In this document: positions 33,901 to 46,220 of the stretch, piece after piece
How positions within the stretch are numbered: position 1 is the stretch's first letter
Layout: the number at the start of each line of letters is the position of its first letter
Source: Paracentrotus lividus
Lineage: Eukaryota; Echinodermata; Echinoidea; Camarodonta; Echinidae
DNA length: 64,000 bases
Direction: 5' to 3'
Assembly: GCA_940671915.1 (NCBI GenBank)
Contig: CALNVZ010003426.1
Coordinates: forward strand, 17,705,030 to 17,769,029
Program-made: the position numbers and the translations under genes
The notes under the pieces: model-generated
Databases searched by the model: none
What the model saw: only the letters and a program-made list of their open reading frames with translations
What the model was told of the DNA's origin: nothing

Positions 33901-36090
33901 CACCAACTCAAACAGATTGAACTATATAAAGCCCGAAATAAAGCTACAAATGAAATCAAGCAGGCAAAGAAGAACTTTGAGAAGAAATTAGCCTCTGAAG
34001 TGAAATCTAATCCCAAAAGTTTCGGCAATATGTGCAGTCTAAACAAAGTCTAAATCTTGCCTTGGTGAACTGACCCGACCTGATGGATCGATTGTGAATG
34101 ATGACTTTGATAAAGCGGAAGTATTGAATGACTTCTTCGCATCAGTTTTCACCAATGAAGACATGAGCAGTATTCCTTTTTTCCCTGATCGGAACTTTAA
34201 CTCGGAAGTTTGTGATATCGAAATCTCAAAAGACATGGTGATGGAACGATTATGTAAATTGGATAGCAGTAAATCCCAGGACCGGATGAGATCCCTAACC
34301 GAGTACTAAAGGAACTGGCAGATGAATTAGCCCAACCCTTGCCGACTTATTCAATAAATCCCTGAAGAGTGCTACTGTACCTGCATCGTGGAAGTTAGCT
34401 AATATAACTCCTTTATTTAAGAAGGGTGACAAGCGAAACCCGAACAACTATAGACCTGTGAGTTTAACGAGTACAATTGGCAAAATCATGGAGCAGATTA
34501 TTCGTGATGAGATTATCACACACTGTCATCAAACCAACTATACAGTACACATCAACATGGATTCAGAAAGGGCAAGTCCTGTGCTACCCAACTACTTGAG
34601 GTTACTGAGGATTGGACAGAGGTCCTGGACAAAGGAAACTCACTTGATTGCATCTACCTTGATTATAAGAAAGCTTTTGATAGCGTTCCTCACCAAAGAC
34701 TGTTACTCAAACTTCATTCATATGGAATCAGAGGCTTTGTATGGAAGTGGATCAGATCTTTTCTAGAGAACAGAGAACAACAAGTGGTTGTAAATGGAGT
34801 AGTCCTCAAATTCAGTGAAAGTCAGTAGTGGGATTCCCCAAGGGAGTGTTATCGGACCGGAACTTTTTCTGATCTTCATTAACGACCTACCAGATGTTCT
34901 TACCTCTCGAAGAAGTACAGTGAAGTTATTTGCAGATGACACGAAGCTTTTATGCTGAGGTGAATAACATTCAAGATCATCGATCACTCCAATCCGACCT
35001 GATGTGTATTCAAAGATGGGCAACCTTGTGAAGCTTCCGTTTAACGATGGAAAATGCAAAGTTGTCCATTATGGAAAGAAGAACCTTCACCTTGACTACC
35101 GACTTAGTGTCGACAGCCCTGTCATCCAAATGAGCCATTGTGAAAAGGACTTGGGAGTTACATTTGATGATAAACCAAATTCTCTCAACATGTCGACAGA
35201 ATAGCCTCTGCAGGAAACAAGAAAATGGGAACATCAAACGCACCTTTTCTTCACTTGAGCCTAAGAGCTTTAAGTTGCTGTATAAGTCCCTGGTTCGACC
35301 ATCTTTAGAGTACTGTTCGCAGATTGGCATCCATGCCTGAGAAAGGATCAAGTCAAGCTTGAAAAGGTCCAAAGAAGAGCTACAAAATCGGTGTCGAAAC
35401 TGAAGGAGAAGAGTTATCCAGAGAGATTGACCGAATTGAAATTGCCTTCACTTTCTACCGACGACATAGAGCAGATCTGATTCAAACTTTTCGAAATAAT
35501 TAATAAAACAGATGACATGGAGCTCCCTGCTTTTTTAATTTCAAGACTAATTCCAGAACCAGAGGTCATAAATATAAAGATGGAAACCCCGTGCAGCTAC
35601 TCGAAGAAGGCAGAATGCATTTTCCCACCGAATAGTGACGGAATGGAACAATTTACCTGAAAGCTCAGTCTCCAGTACTTCTGTTAATTCTTTCAAATCG
35701 AACTTAGAAAAAGGCGTGGGACACAAAAAGGGAAAAATACAACCCAGACCAACCATTTCTTGCCCATGCTGTCACTAAAATTCACGCTGCACAATCCGCA
35801 TTCAGTTTTATATTAATCATAGCTTCCAGTTCTTTTTCACACCGAAACCTGGAAGGAGGAGAGGGGCAAACAAGTTTTTAATTAAACTTTAAGCCCGCAT
35901 CAAGGTATGATTCAAGGTATGATATAGATCTATAATTATGATCACCAAAAAACACACTCGGCTATGTACACTGCATTTTTTTTAAACAGCACGCGCAAGG
36001 GACATGATAGAAGCTTTCTGTCCTCAGTCAGATTACGTCATGTACGTCGAGGGCAGAGCAGCCTCGGTCTAAGATCTACAGATACTACAG
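30975..36090. repeat. Inverted repeat flanking the CR1-like element
   Basis: At 30977-31045 the sequence tagaccgaggctgctctg and its continuation, reverse-complemented, match 36000-36075 (cagagcagcctcggtcta). The similarity extends over roughly 70-80 bp with mismatches and short indels (aagcttt/aagctct, ctgtcctcag/ctgtcttcag). Both outer sides also carry agatctacag. The two arms are 5 kb apart with the LINE between them. They could be ends of a DNA transposon into which the LINE inserted, or inverted copies of an upstream exon. Confidence 0.7.
31876..35760 (+). mobile_element. Decayed CR1-like non-LTR retrotransposon (LINE)
   Basis: Fragments appear in the order expected for a CR1-type LINE but in shifting frames. 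An ORF1-like part begins MDTQKDLKESKSVKEPKKSRS at 31876. A cysteine-rich segment follows, then a coiled-coil-like segment (32150-32395). Next is an apurinic-type endonuclease region with LFGCIYRSPNSSEENN and VVGDFNCPNVDW (33223-33600). The reverse transcriptase follows: NYRPVSLTSTIGKIMEQII (about 34440-34510), YLDYKKAFDSVPHQRLLLKL (about 34660), [21 protein letters not shown] and the catalytic FADDTKL (about 34930). At least six frameshifts and several stops show it is dead. It lies upstream of LARGE on the opposite strand. Confidence 0.88.
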
Positions 36091-37838
36091 TCTACAGAGT
36101 AAACAAGATTAGTTTTATTTCCAACCCACAGGCACAGCAATCACCTTCTGCCATAACCAAATCCTCCTCGTTCGGTTTCAGACGGAACGTTGACCAGCAC
36201 GGACAAAGAAGAAGAAAATGAAAACAAAGGCTTTTATTGCCAACATATTTTTCATTACGTGGGACCACAATCTTCAAAGTCGGAGACAAAAGCAAGACAT
36301 TTAAAACCGCAAACTTTGGGCACAGATGACACTTAAAAAACAAAGATTTAAAATTCCATTCAAATCCATTCTCTCAAAATCTTCATATCCTATAGTATAC
36401 TTACATAAAATTTCATCCACGCATACTGGGTAAATTGTGATCAGTTCTGTAGATAATTAATTGGTTGCAATTAGCTCGATCGCTTGCTTATCAATTTTCT
36501 GTAATGTCGCCATCTATTGGCCTGGGTTATCCTTACTGGAGATAGATTTGCATACCCAGTGCTAGAGCTTGCCTGCGATGAAGAATGACTTTAGTTTTTT
36601 TGTTTGTTTTTGTTGTTTTTGTTTTTGTTTGTTTGTTTGTTGTTTGTTTTGTTTTTTTTTTGTTTTTTTTTTTGTATATGCAGTTATCTCTCATCTATAT
36701 TGCGGGGCGGGGGGGGGGGCATGATAATGAACCTAATATCAAATGATTGCACCAAAAAATTATGCTCGGCTACCGGCTGTATGTAGGAGACAAATTTTTC
36801 CATTGTTAGCCCCCGCCCCCCCCCCTTCTGCACCTTCACTTTGAGAATCTTGGGTCTCTTTTTGTTTTCTTTTTATATTTCACGTATTACGTTTTTGCTT
36901 TACTTTTACTTTAATTTCTTTCTTTTTTCAGTTCCTGTTTTCTAACAATATTTGTAATTCACCAAAATAATAGACCTAGCGTATTCCTTGGCTTACCTTA
37001 TTTCAATGTTAGGCCCATACTGCATATTGGAATATTAACATTGCAGAAGGTAATTTTCTAAAATAATCATAATCTTATTGACATATATATGATCAATGTG
37101 CGATTCGCAAAAAACAAACAAACAATTGAATTCCCTATGTGTATGTGAACTTCTGGCCTCAACAGTACGTCCTATAAATTCGGCTACGTCCTATATAAAC
37201 GGAGGCGTCCTCAATCGGGCTCCAAATGAAAACCCGTTGAAAGTAGACTGTAGGCCCCTAAACGGTTGAACATAATATATATTACTTGGACTGAAATGAC
37301 CTCGATTTTTTTTTTCTTAAGAAACACTTAACATAATGCTATATATCGGCCTCTTTGATCGTATAATGATCATTTAAAATTTGCATAGGTTGGAAACTGG
37401 GCAGGGTGGGGGTAAGCCTGAAAGCCACAATCTCTCGCATTTCACCACAATAAAAAATTTAAAGATAAATAAATAAATAGTAAAAAATATATATATACTG
37501 CTACCCCTTAGATCGAATCTTATATAGCCAAGCCGCCCCCCCCCCCACACACACACAATCCACAATTTTTGCGAATGTGTTTGGAAGTACAAAAGTACAG
37601 CGAAATGCATTACTCATGGTTAGTCGAATTGTTTCTCCTTTCGACGAAATACCGGACGGTAAGACAAATCAATTTTGAAACTGATACATATACCCCTCCT
37701 TTCTCGTCAAGTACGTACTTATGATCTGATTACAGTCATCATGCATGTCATATAGGTTTGGAGTGCTGTGTGTATATATGACCTTCCTTTTTATTTTCTG
37801 GGTCTCATAAACAAAAAGGACCCCTCCCCCCCCCCCCC

Positions 37839-37879
<41 letters not shown>

Positions 37880-39176
37880 AAAAATGCCATCTTGGAAGTG
37901 ACAAACTTTTTCGAAGAAAAACCCCCGGGAAGGGTTAAGGAGTCTTTAAGGGAACGTACAAGATATAGCCAGGTTCCCGGAAGTGAAAGCGGTGACAAAA
38001 ATATTCAAGAAATTAAAGCCATAATTATAATGTCGCTGAAGCCTGAAAAAAAAAATATTTTCACCTTTATGACGAACAGATAATATTGCGAACATGTAAA
38101 CAATGCATGCTTGCCTGATTCATAATTCAATTAACAAGCCTTTCTGTATCATTCATAACCATATTATCATTATCGATCATTTATGTATATTCTGACAGCC
38201 ATAGGGAAAACTTGTCTACTAAGGCAATATGACTGTAGACCCTGCCTAAATTCTGAAACAACCGGGGAAGGACTAATGAACAAGCGGCCTAAAAAGCTCC
38301 AGAAGTAAATGGAAAATGGGGATTATCAGTAAAATAAACCATGAAACTGAATTATTTTTCCTTAAAGAATATGTTTTATTTATACTTAATATAATGAAAC
38401 GGCAATATAATCCCGGAGCTGGAGAAGCCTGATTTATTTGTGCCGTTGCTATAAAGAGGCGCGCTCTCGGAGTTTACATGTAATTCGAATGATCAACCTG
38501 CAAAATACAATATTATGTGTGAATAATTCAGTATCGCAGTAAACTTATAATAAATTCACCATAATAAACTTTATTTTGAAATATCGATTGAATAAAGGCT
38601 AAACCCTCAAAGTTGGCAACGGAAGAAACAAATATTTATTCGATCTGCATGGGTGTTGCCGTACGTGCTACATTTTGGTTTATTGGTAATTATTTTGGCA
38701 GAGGTATAAACGAATCCATCGGAGAAATAAGAAAACATATTTAATGATTCTATTTATAGACCTACTGATAATCCTTTGTTCTTTTGTTCACTCTGTTTCA
38801 GAAATGACTGGGTCTGGTCATATTTACAATTGCTCTCATAATATGAAAAGAGACAAATTTCCCTATTATAAGACAAAATGGCCAAAAACAGTTATTTGTG
38901 AACGAAATATTACGTGTAGGCCTATAACAATATAAAGGAAAGACATGTAAAATAAAAAGTACTCATTTTTGCCGTGTTGCAATATCTATTTCTCTCTCTA
39001 CTCCTCTTCCACGTCTCTCTTTCTGTCTCCATCCCACCCCCCCCCCCCATGCCCTTTTTTTTCTCTCTCTCCTCTTTATTCTTTTCCCCCTCCTTTTCAT
39101 TTTGCTTATATTTTCATTTGCTTTATTACAAAAGAAAAAAACAAAAGCAAATGCAAAAGTAAGACATATTTTTTAA
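36091..39176. other. Intergenic, no gene recognised
   Basis: It contains poly-T (36596-36675), G/C homopolymers near 36706-36720 and 36812-36826, an A run of over 35 bases (37839-37875) and the solo foldback arm at 37790-38085. No exon, tRNA or conserved frame is seen. Confidence 0.6.
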
Positions 39177-39197
39177 TAGAAAAAAAAATAAAAATAT
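39177..39197 (-). terminator. Pol III terminator of tRNA-Asp
   Basis: Reading on the minus strand just past the tRNA 3' end, the sequence is ttaatatttttattttttttt: two T-runs of five and nine residues. Runs of four or more T suffice for RNA polymerase III termination in animals. No other function is suggested by this short tract. Confidence 0.75.
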
Positions 39198-39201
39198 TAA
39201 C

Positions 39202-39273
39202 CTCCTTGGCGGGGAATCGAACCCCGGTCTTCCGCGTGACAGGCGGAGATACTTACCACTATACTACCAAGGA
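39202..39273 (-). tRNA. tRNA-Asp (anticodon GUC)
   Basis: The reverse strand from 39273 to 39202 gives a 72-nt cloverleaf. The acceptor stem is TCCTTGG paired with CCAAGGA, with discriminator G at 39202. The D-arm contains TAGTATAGTGGT (internal box A). The anticodon loop is CTGTCAC with GTC for aspartate, and the T-arm contains GGTTCGATTCC (box B). All stems pair. There is no intron. On the minus strand it is followed within about 10 nt by T-runs (39178-39196), a suitable RNA polymerase III terminator. It is isolated in the intergenic region between LARGE and eIF4G2 and looks functional. Confidence 0.96.
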
Positions 39274-42200
39274 ACAGGTTGACAGCCTTATAATTTTAAA
39301 CATAATATTGCTAACATTGCTATAAATTTACCGATCAAACTTTAATTTGTAGTATTTATTATTAATCAGTTATATTTAATGGTAATATTACATTCATTTC
39401 TTGATATTTTGACATTTATTTTAATAACAAGTGCAGTGATGGCTTATAAAGCAATAAATTAAAGCGAACCACGTAGTTTACGCTGTTCGCTAACATCAAA
39501 GTCCCACGTATTGACATATACGTAGGAATGTCTGCATCGCCATTTCTCTTATATTACAGTCCCATGTGTTAATATACATGTACCATACTGTCTATATATT
39601 ATTATTATTAAGCCATACGCAATAGATCTAGCTAGATAGAGTGTTATTCTCGCACATGATGATACAGATAGAATACTACATCAAAACGCCATCAACTCCT
39701 TTTCTCTCATTCCATCTTTATACTTAAGTATTTTCACTTAAGCTCTGACTTTTTATCCTGACAAGTGACATTCATGTCATTGCCCCCCCCAAAATACACA
39801 AAAATGAAACATGCTCGACGCCCATTTGCTCAGTACGGCCACACTGTATTATTATATATGTAATGTAAATTAACACATTTATGTCTACTCTCTCTCTTCT
39901 CCTTTTGTTTTTAAGCATTTCAAAATTCAAAATGTGTCAAAGTATCAAATTGTGTAAAAAATTGGTGTAGCGGTCACTTTTTTTTTTTTTCCTTTTTTTT
40001 TTTTAAGGGTCTGAAAAAAAATATATCATTATATAGTTTACATTTTTATGAGGCCTACAAGTAGGCCTATATACTTATAGTTTGAACATGATTGAGCTGT
40101 GCTTTCTCCTCTCCTTTTTTTTCTTCTCTCTTTCTGTCAAAAGTATATTTGAAATATAATCACAGAATATATTTTTTGTATGATGTAGGGCCTATTTGAA
40201 GTATTAATTAGCATATAATTTTATTTATACAGGGAAGCCAACATGTTTTGAAGCAGTGTCGGATCCAGGATTTGAGGATAGAGGGGGCACCAAACTGGAA
40301 ACGGGGTTTAACATCCAAATTTTTCTGATATTAACATGTACAATCAATTAGTGCTTTTTAAATTATAGTGGGGGCGCGTGTCCCCTGCGCCCCCGCCTGG
40401 ATCCGCCACTCTGAAGGGAAAAGGACCCCGGTACTTGTTTTGCAAATTGGTCTTGTGGCAATATATTGGATAGCATATAAGTGTGCTAACATGGCTCTAT
40501 ATTTTATAAGACTACCAGTAGCGGACGCAGACCGACATCATACAATGAAAGTATCGGGCCCATGCGTAAACATAATAGAGCCGCTTTTGTCCCAAGACAA
40601 TTAGGCCTGAGAATTGCATTCAATTCAGATATCTTGGATCCGCCCCTGACTACTGCCTAGAATGTTGAATAATGGATTAAGAACCGGGCCAGAATAAGTA
40701 GTTAACTTGAACTGGTACAAGGCTGCTGGTTCGTACTGGTTTAAATTCATGACCCTTCAAGGATTTGTGATTTCCATGACAATGGTTAAATACAGAAATT
40801 GGCTTATACAGTCGCTTTCTCAGAATGATCATGACAAGTTAAAATACAAAACAGACAAATTAAATTTTACCTTGCATGTATGTCATTTTATTACAGGGAA
40901 AACAAATGGTTCAATTAAAGGAATCAGAGTCTAGATAAATTAATAATAAACATAGCCGTGACAAAACAAAATAACTATTACCAGAGAATAATTTTAATAC
41001 AACGGCTTTTTGAAGAAAAAAAAATTATACAAAATGCACAAATATCCAGGGAAAGCATAAAATTGGGTTAAATAATAATAACCAATGTTAGGGAAACATA
41101 GACACAGATTGTATTAATTGCTACAGTTAGATCCACTAGCTGGCAATAATGATGTAAACACATAATGTTTAAATAAGACCCATGGTTCTTAATTCCTAGC
41201 ACAAACATATTGTATCATGAAACAAACTACTGTTTTTCTCACAACTTTTTTTTCTCTCTAAACACGATTGAATATAACCAGATGAGGAAAAGTCTACCAC
41301 AAAAAAATATTTCATAAATTTAGACTTGAAAAAAAAAAAGTAGTTTACACACAAAATTGTCAATTGATAGGGCCTATCACTGTAAAATTGTTTCACAACG
41401 ATGACACAATATTCATGTTGCAAAAGTAAATCAAATCAACAATCACATTTATGTTTTCAAAATTAAGGCAAAGAGCCTGTCGACTGTATATCTGAGGTTG
41501 AATTTTTGATACATGATGTAACAAGATCACAGAAACAAAAGAGAAAACAAGAACACTTTTCAGAATAGTTGTCAAATATTCATGGTTGAATTCATTTATG
41601 TTTACATAATCATTGGAAACGGATAAGAAGCCTCTTTACAGAGATAACGATGATGTATTACATTCAAAAGGAAAACATGATGCCTGTATCTTTCGTTTGT
41701 CTGCTCAGATTCAAAAGGACGTAAGCTCTGTGTTAAGACCTTTCTTGTGCTCAGCAGATAAATACAGAGAGAAATATAAATTCAGTAAATACCAAACGAT
41801 ATACGTTTTTAAAGTGATTCATGTGACATTAAGAAGAACATGAAATTCAATAATGGTTACAGGCAAATATTTGTACAAACTGAACAGTATTAACGTAATG
41901 TCAGGAGTATACATTTTTCCATTCATTTCGTTTTTAGATTGAAACTGGCCTAGTCATATGCGAAGTTACAACTAGACATAAATGTATTGAATAATATAAA
42001 GCGATTACAGTACAAATCTTTCCTGAAATTGTGAATTGTCAATCTCGATTAAGAACAGTATTATTTCCACAACAACAAATTAAACATTTAAGCTCTTTTT
42101 GTAATATATATTATTTGTTTAAAAAGAAAGGAAATATACCATCACAGAATGGAATTTTAAAAATTCTTTAACAATCAAAAGTACAATTTGCTTAAAATCT

Positions 42201-43381
42201 ATTATTTTGATACTGAATTTTAATTATTATAGACAAACCATAAGAAATTTACACAGAAAGATGCACAAACTTTGGCTTCCCTCAATTCTAACACATTCAT
42301 TTGAAAATTCAATGTAATTTCTTCCATTTCAATATCATTGTTCATTTTCTAATCATGGTGCTGTTCTAGTGCGTTTTCATTTTACTGTATAAGCCATTTG
42401 TCAGTCAGGGTTTTTGAAAAATTTCAAGTCAGTCATCGCGAACTTCAATATGAAGGCAATTTATAGTAATGAAACAATTAACAACAATCATGACAATTTG
42501 ACATTGACAATTCTTCAACTTGTTGAAAAATTGTGAAAATATTGGCTTACACAGTAACAAAGAGAACAAGTTAGTGACCCCAACTCAATGTGCAAACAAC
42601 ATCTCCTTGTTGCATCAGGAAGTTAACTGACAATAGAAAATGGGTGATATGTTGTATCAGGGTTTTGAATGCATCTAACTAGTTCATCATTTGACAAAAT
42701 TTGTAAGGAATTTCCTGTGACTAAATCTATACTACTAACTGCTTCAAGTTCAAATACTTTACAGTTTAAACATGCACGTTACAACAACTTTGTGTCTTCA
42801 TAATTCTCCTCATATAGCACATAATAAGCATCAGTTAATCTCATTTCAATGCAGTTCAACAGCTTTATACTAAATAAAAAACAAATTTGACTCACAGTCT
42901 CTTGATTTCTCACTTATTCGTTTCATGTCACATTTATGTTAAAAAAGAACACACATAAACCATGATTATTACATTCCTCGCTTACCGTAAACATTACCAA
43001 AGAAAGCATTCAAGTTTACACTATTCTAATCACTATACCTGTACTACATAAAAATCATACACAGTTCATATGAAATGCACTGAGGTTATCAAGATTTACC
43101 ATAATATTACCCATACATCATCATCATCATCATGTTAGTACAAATAAGCACCTCACTACCAACATTAAATTTCTCTTGCATGTGACGAAAACAAACTTTG
43201 AAATTACATTACTTGTAGATTTACTAGCTAAGTTTTTTTCTTCTTCCATCCGATATATGTGCGCTTCGGTTTCGACTAATCTGGGCATGAAGCGTCTTCA
43301 CGAAAGACGATTCCCGACTGTACTCTGGTCTGTAGGTAGAAACCACACGCGGTGATGCAAAATGCGGTGTTGCCATGACAA
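39274..43381 (-). other. Intergenic DNA and probable eIF4G2 3' UTR
   Basis: From the eIF4G2 stop (43382) downward the DNA is uniformly AT-rich to about 40900 without repeats of clear type, consistent with a long 3' UTR. Beyond it lies the cagtggcggatccagg MITE (40254-40416). The exact transcript end is not visible. Confidence 0.4.
40254..40416. mobile_element. MITE with cagtggcggatccagg termini; second copy at 47851-47943
   Basis: Left gcagtgtcggatccaggatt and right gcctggatccgccactct are reverse complements. The same family, with gtggcggatccaggcgggg and cctggatctgccac, forms a shorter copy at 47851-47943 in the eIF4G2 intron, where the middle is mostly C. A further decayed relative starts near 3042 (actggtggatcc). 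Confidence 0.75.
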
Positions 43382-46220
43382 TCAGTCTTCTACCTCCTCA
43401 TCCGAGTCTTCTTCTTCTTCAGCTGTGGCCAGCCATGTCAGCCACTGGTTTACCTATAGAATAACATCAATACAACAGGAAATACATTAATTACTTTCTC
43501 AGGTTACATTAAACTGATTACTGATTAATTACAGAACATATTTATTTACCCCTTTAGTTCTCTTTATTCTCTTTCACTAGCCCCTCCCGGGCTGTCCATG
43601 TTTTGTTTATATTCATGTTTGTTCAGTGTTTTATGTGTTACTCTTTCTCTGACAAAGATTTGGCTAGGATCGAAATATCAGGCTTATTTTAACTCAATTT
43701 TCCTCCACTAGCTCTAATTTATTGGATACAAAGTTTAAGCAGTTCTTTTTTGTAATTACTGAAGATTTACACAATCATGCATTTTGAAATCGGTATCAGG
43801 AGAAGGAGGGCATTTCATGAAAGGACTTGTGGGACGTTTTATCCGACAAACTGTTATAAGCTACTGAAATGCTTGAATCTGATTTGCTGAGAGCAAATTT
43901 GTCAGATAAAATGTCCGACAAGTCCTTTGATGAAATGCCCCCCCTGGTTTATATAACAAAAACTTGTTGTATCTGTGCTCATTATAACAAGAGTGGGCTG
44001 TATTTACAATATAAAATTTCATCATTACGGGGATTTGTACATATGTTAGTTATACCGTTATTTATATATTTTACGCAGGTCGTCGGCATTGCTGATGTGC
44101 AAATAGTTTCCAGACTTATTTATTCTGACAACCATTTTCCAGCCGTTCGTAACAATTTACATCCCTTGCCCCAAATTTATGAATGCAATTCAACAATAGA
44201 CCAGGCTATATTTGTCCAGTTTTCCATAGAGCCCTATCATTAATGGCAGACAATCTTCATCCACGGATTATTCAACTTAGGAACCCTGGACAAAAATTGT
44301 CCGCTGTTTAATAAGGCGCTGTATTAAAAAACAGTGAACAAAGATATACTTTTTGTATATCATTTAGATTGGTGAATTTCATCTTTTGTTTCATTAATTT
44401 CCGTTGATTCCTATTTGTTATGCACTCACCTGAAACAAGGCTTGTCCCTTGCCAGGGAATTCATCAGTAATATCTTCTTTCCACTTAATAAAGGCCTCCT
44501 CTTCGATCACTTCAAGGTTATAGAGATTCACAAAGAATCGCAGCAGCATTCCTACACACACAAAAGAAAACAAAACAAAACAAAATACAATTAGAATAAT
44601 ATTCGAGCAGTGTGATAATGGTCAAAAGAATAGTGGAGATCATAATTACCATAGCAATCATGATACATTATTTTAGGTTCAAGAGAATTATACAGTCAAA
44701 TCCAAACTGTATGAGTATTTTCTTCATAGGTCAAAGCAAGACATAAGGTTTGTGTTTGAATTCCCAATAGTTGCTCTATTAATATAATTATGGAACAAAT
44801 CCAATTTAAACACGCAACCATGATGCACATCACTTGCAACTTGCATTTGGCTTACATCGCGCAGGTGCACATAGAAAAGAAAATTGGTATCATTGCACAA
44901 AAAGGAGACTATAGTGTCAAAGAATATCCCTTTCTCTCTATCTCTAGTTAAGAGCTGTATCACAAGATTTGGACAATCACTCTGTTCCACAAAATCTCTA
45001 GCAATCACCATCATTTCCTTGTTTACACAGAGCTCGATTTCTCTATTTATTTATGCTCATTAGATATACAGTTAAACTTGCCCAAGTCAAAGGTATTTTT
45101 AACTCATTTTCTCTTAATAGTGTAAAGTTTTAGCCCTTCATACATCAAAGTCGAAGCTATTTCTTCAGTCTCAACAGATTAAAGATTCAATGCAAGATTT
45201 TGACACTATAAAAAATGGTACCTAAAGTTGCCTTTTAACAAGGAGCTTGGGGGGTAATAATAACATCATGCAGGGCCCGCTGGGAGAACAGTTGTCAGAA
45301 CTGAAGTGGCTACCATGGGTAAATAAAACGATATTATTATTTATTATTATTATTATTGTTATTATTATTACTATAGATTAAATATTTTAAAATGTATTCT
45401 CACCCTTAGGGAAGCTGAGGTTGTAGCACTGGGTCTGTAGGGCGTAGAGAGCACTCAGCTGAAGATCAATGCTCACATGAACAAACTTCTGAAGCACTGG
45501 AGCAAACCTCTCCAGGAGGCCTGTCTCCTTCTCTTGCAGAGTCTTGTCCGGGAGTACAGCAGGGTCTGTTCCCTCTGGCAGGCTTGTCTCAGCAACAATG
45601 AACTTGATCACACTGAAGGAGATGCAATAAAGAGAACAATATATTTAGCATAAGGTTTCGAGGACAGAAAGAGGCCTTGTCCGGGAGTACAGCAGGGACC
45701 GTTCCCTCTGGCAGGCTTGTCTCAGCAACGATGAACTTGATTACACTGTGAAATAGGACATAGAATAGTACAATAGCACCACAAGGTTTCTACAACAGAA
45801 AAGGGGAGTAGGGTAGGGTTTGTTCCCTCTGGCAGGCTTCTTTCAGGAACAATGAACTTGATTACACCATGAAGTGGGACATAGAATAGAGAGTGAAATA
45901 TCAAAACAAGATTTTACAGAAAACAAAATGGTACCTATACTGCCTTCGAGCGAGGCATTCGAGCAAGGCACTTGAGGTAATAGTAACATATCACAGTTTT
46001 CAGAAATTTAGAGGCTACCCTGGGAAAATAAAACAATATTATTATTATTGAAAGGTACTCACCTAGCTGTGAGAGCATTGATGAAACCCTTGTCCTTGTG
46101 GATAGAAGCAGAGACATTCTCTTTGATCCACTTGTAGAGTGAGGTAGGATTGCCATCAGTCTGTAGTTGTTTGGTCACATCAGCTTGCATGCGCAGGAGT
46201 GGGAACAGGAAGCTAAGGCT
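43382..46220 (-). CDS. EIF4G2: eIF4G2 C-terminal W2 domain, last four exons
   Basis: The exons 46063-46220, 45404-45612, 44430-44551 and 43382-43453 encode SLSFLFPLLRMQADVTK, YKWIKENVSASIHKDKGF, a 69-codon segment ending LSALYALQTQCYNLSFPKG, then MLLRFFVNLYNLEVIEEEAF, DEFPGKGQALFQ and the acidic tail. The W2 fold and the W residues near the end (QWLTWL) are family hallmarks. TGA lies at 43384-43382. The intron upstream of the 45404-45612 exon holds two partial copies of its first segment. Confidence 0.94.
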
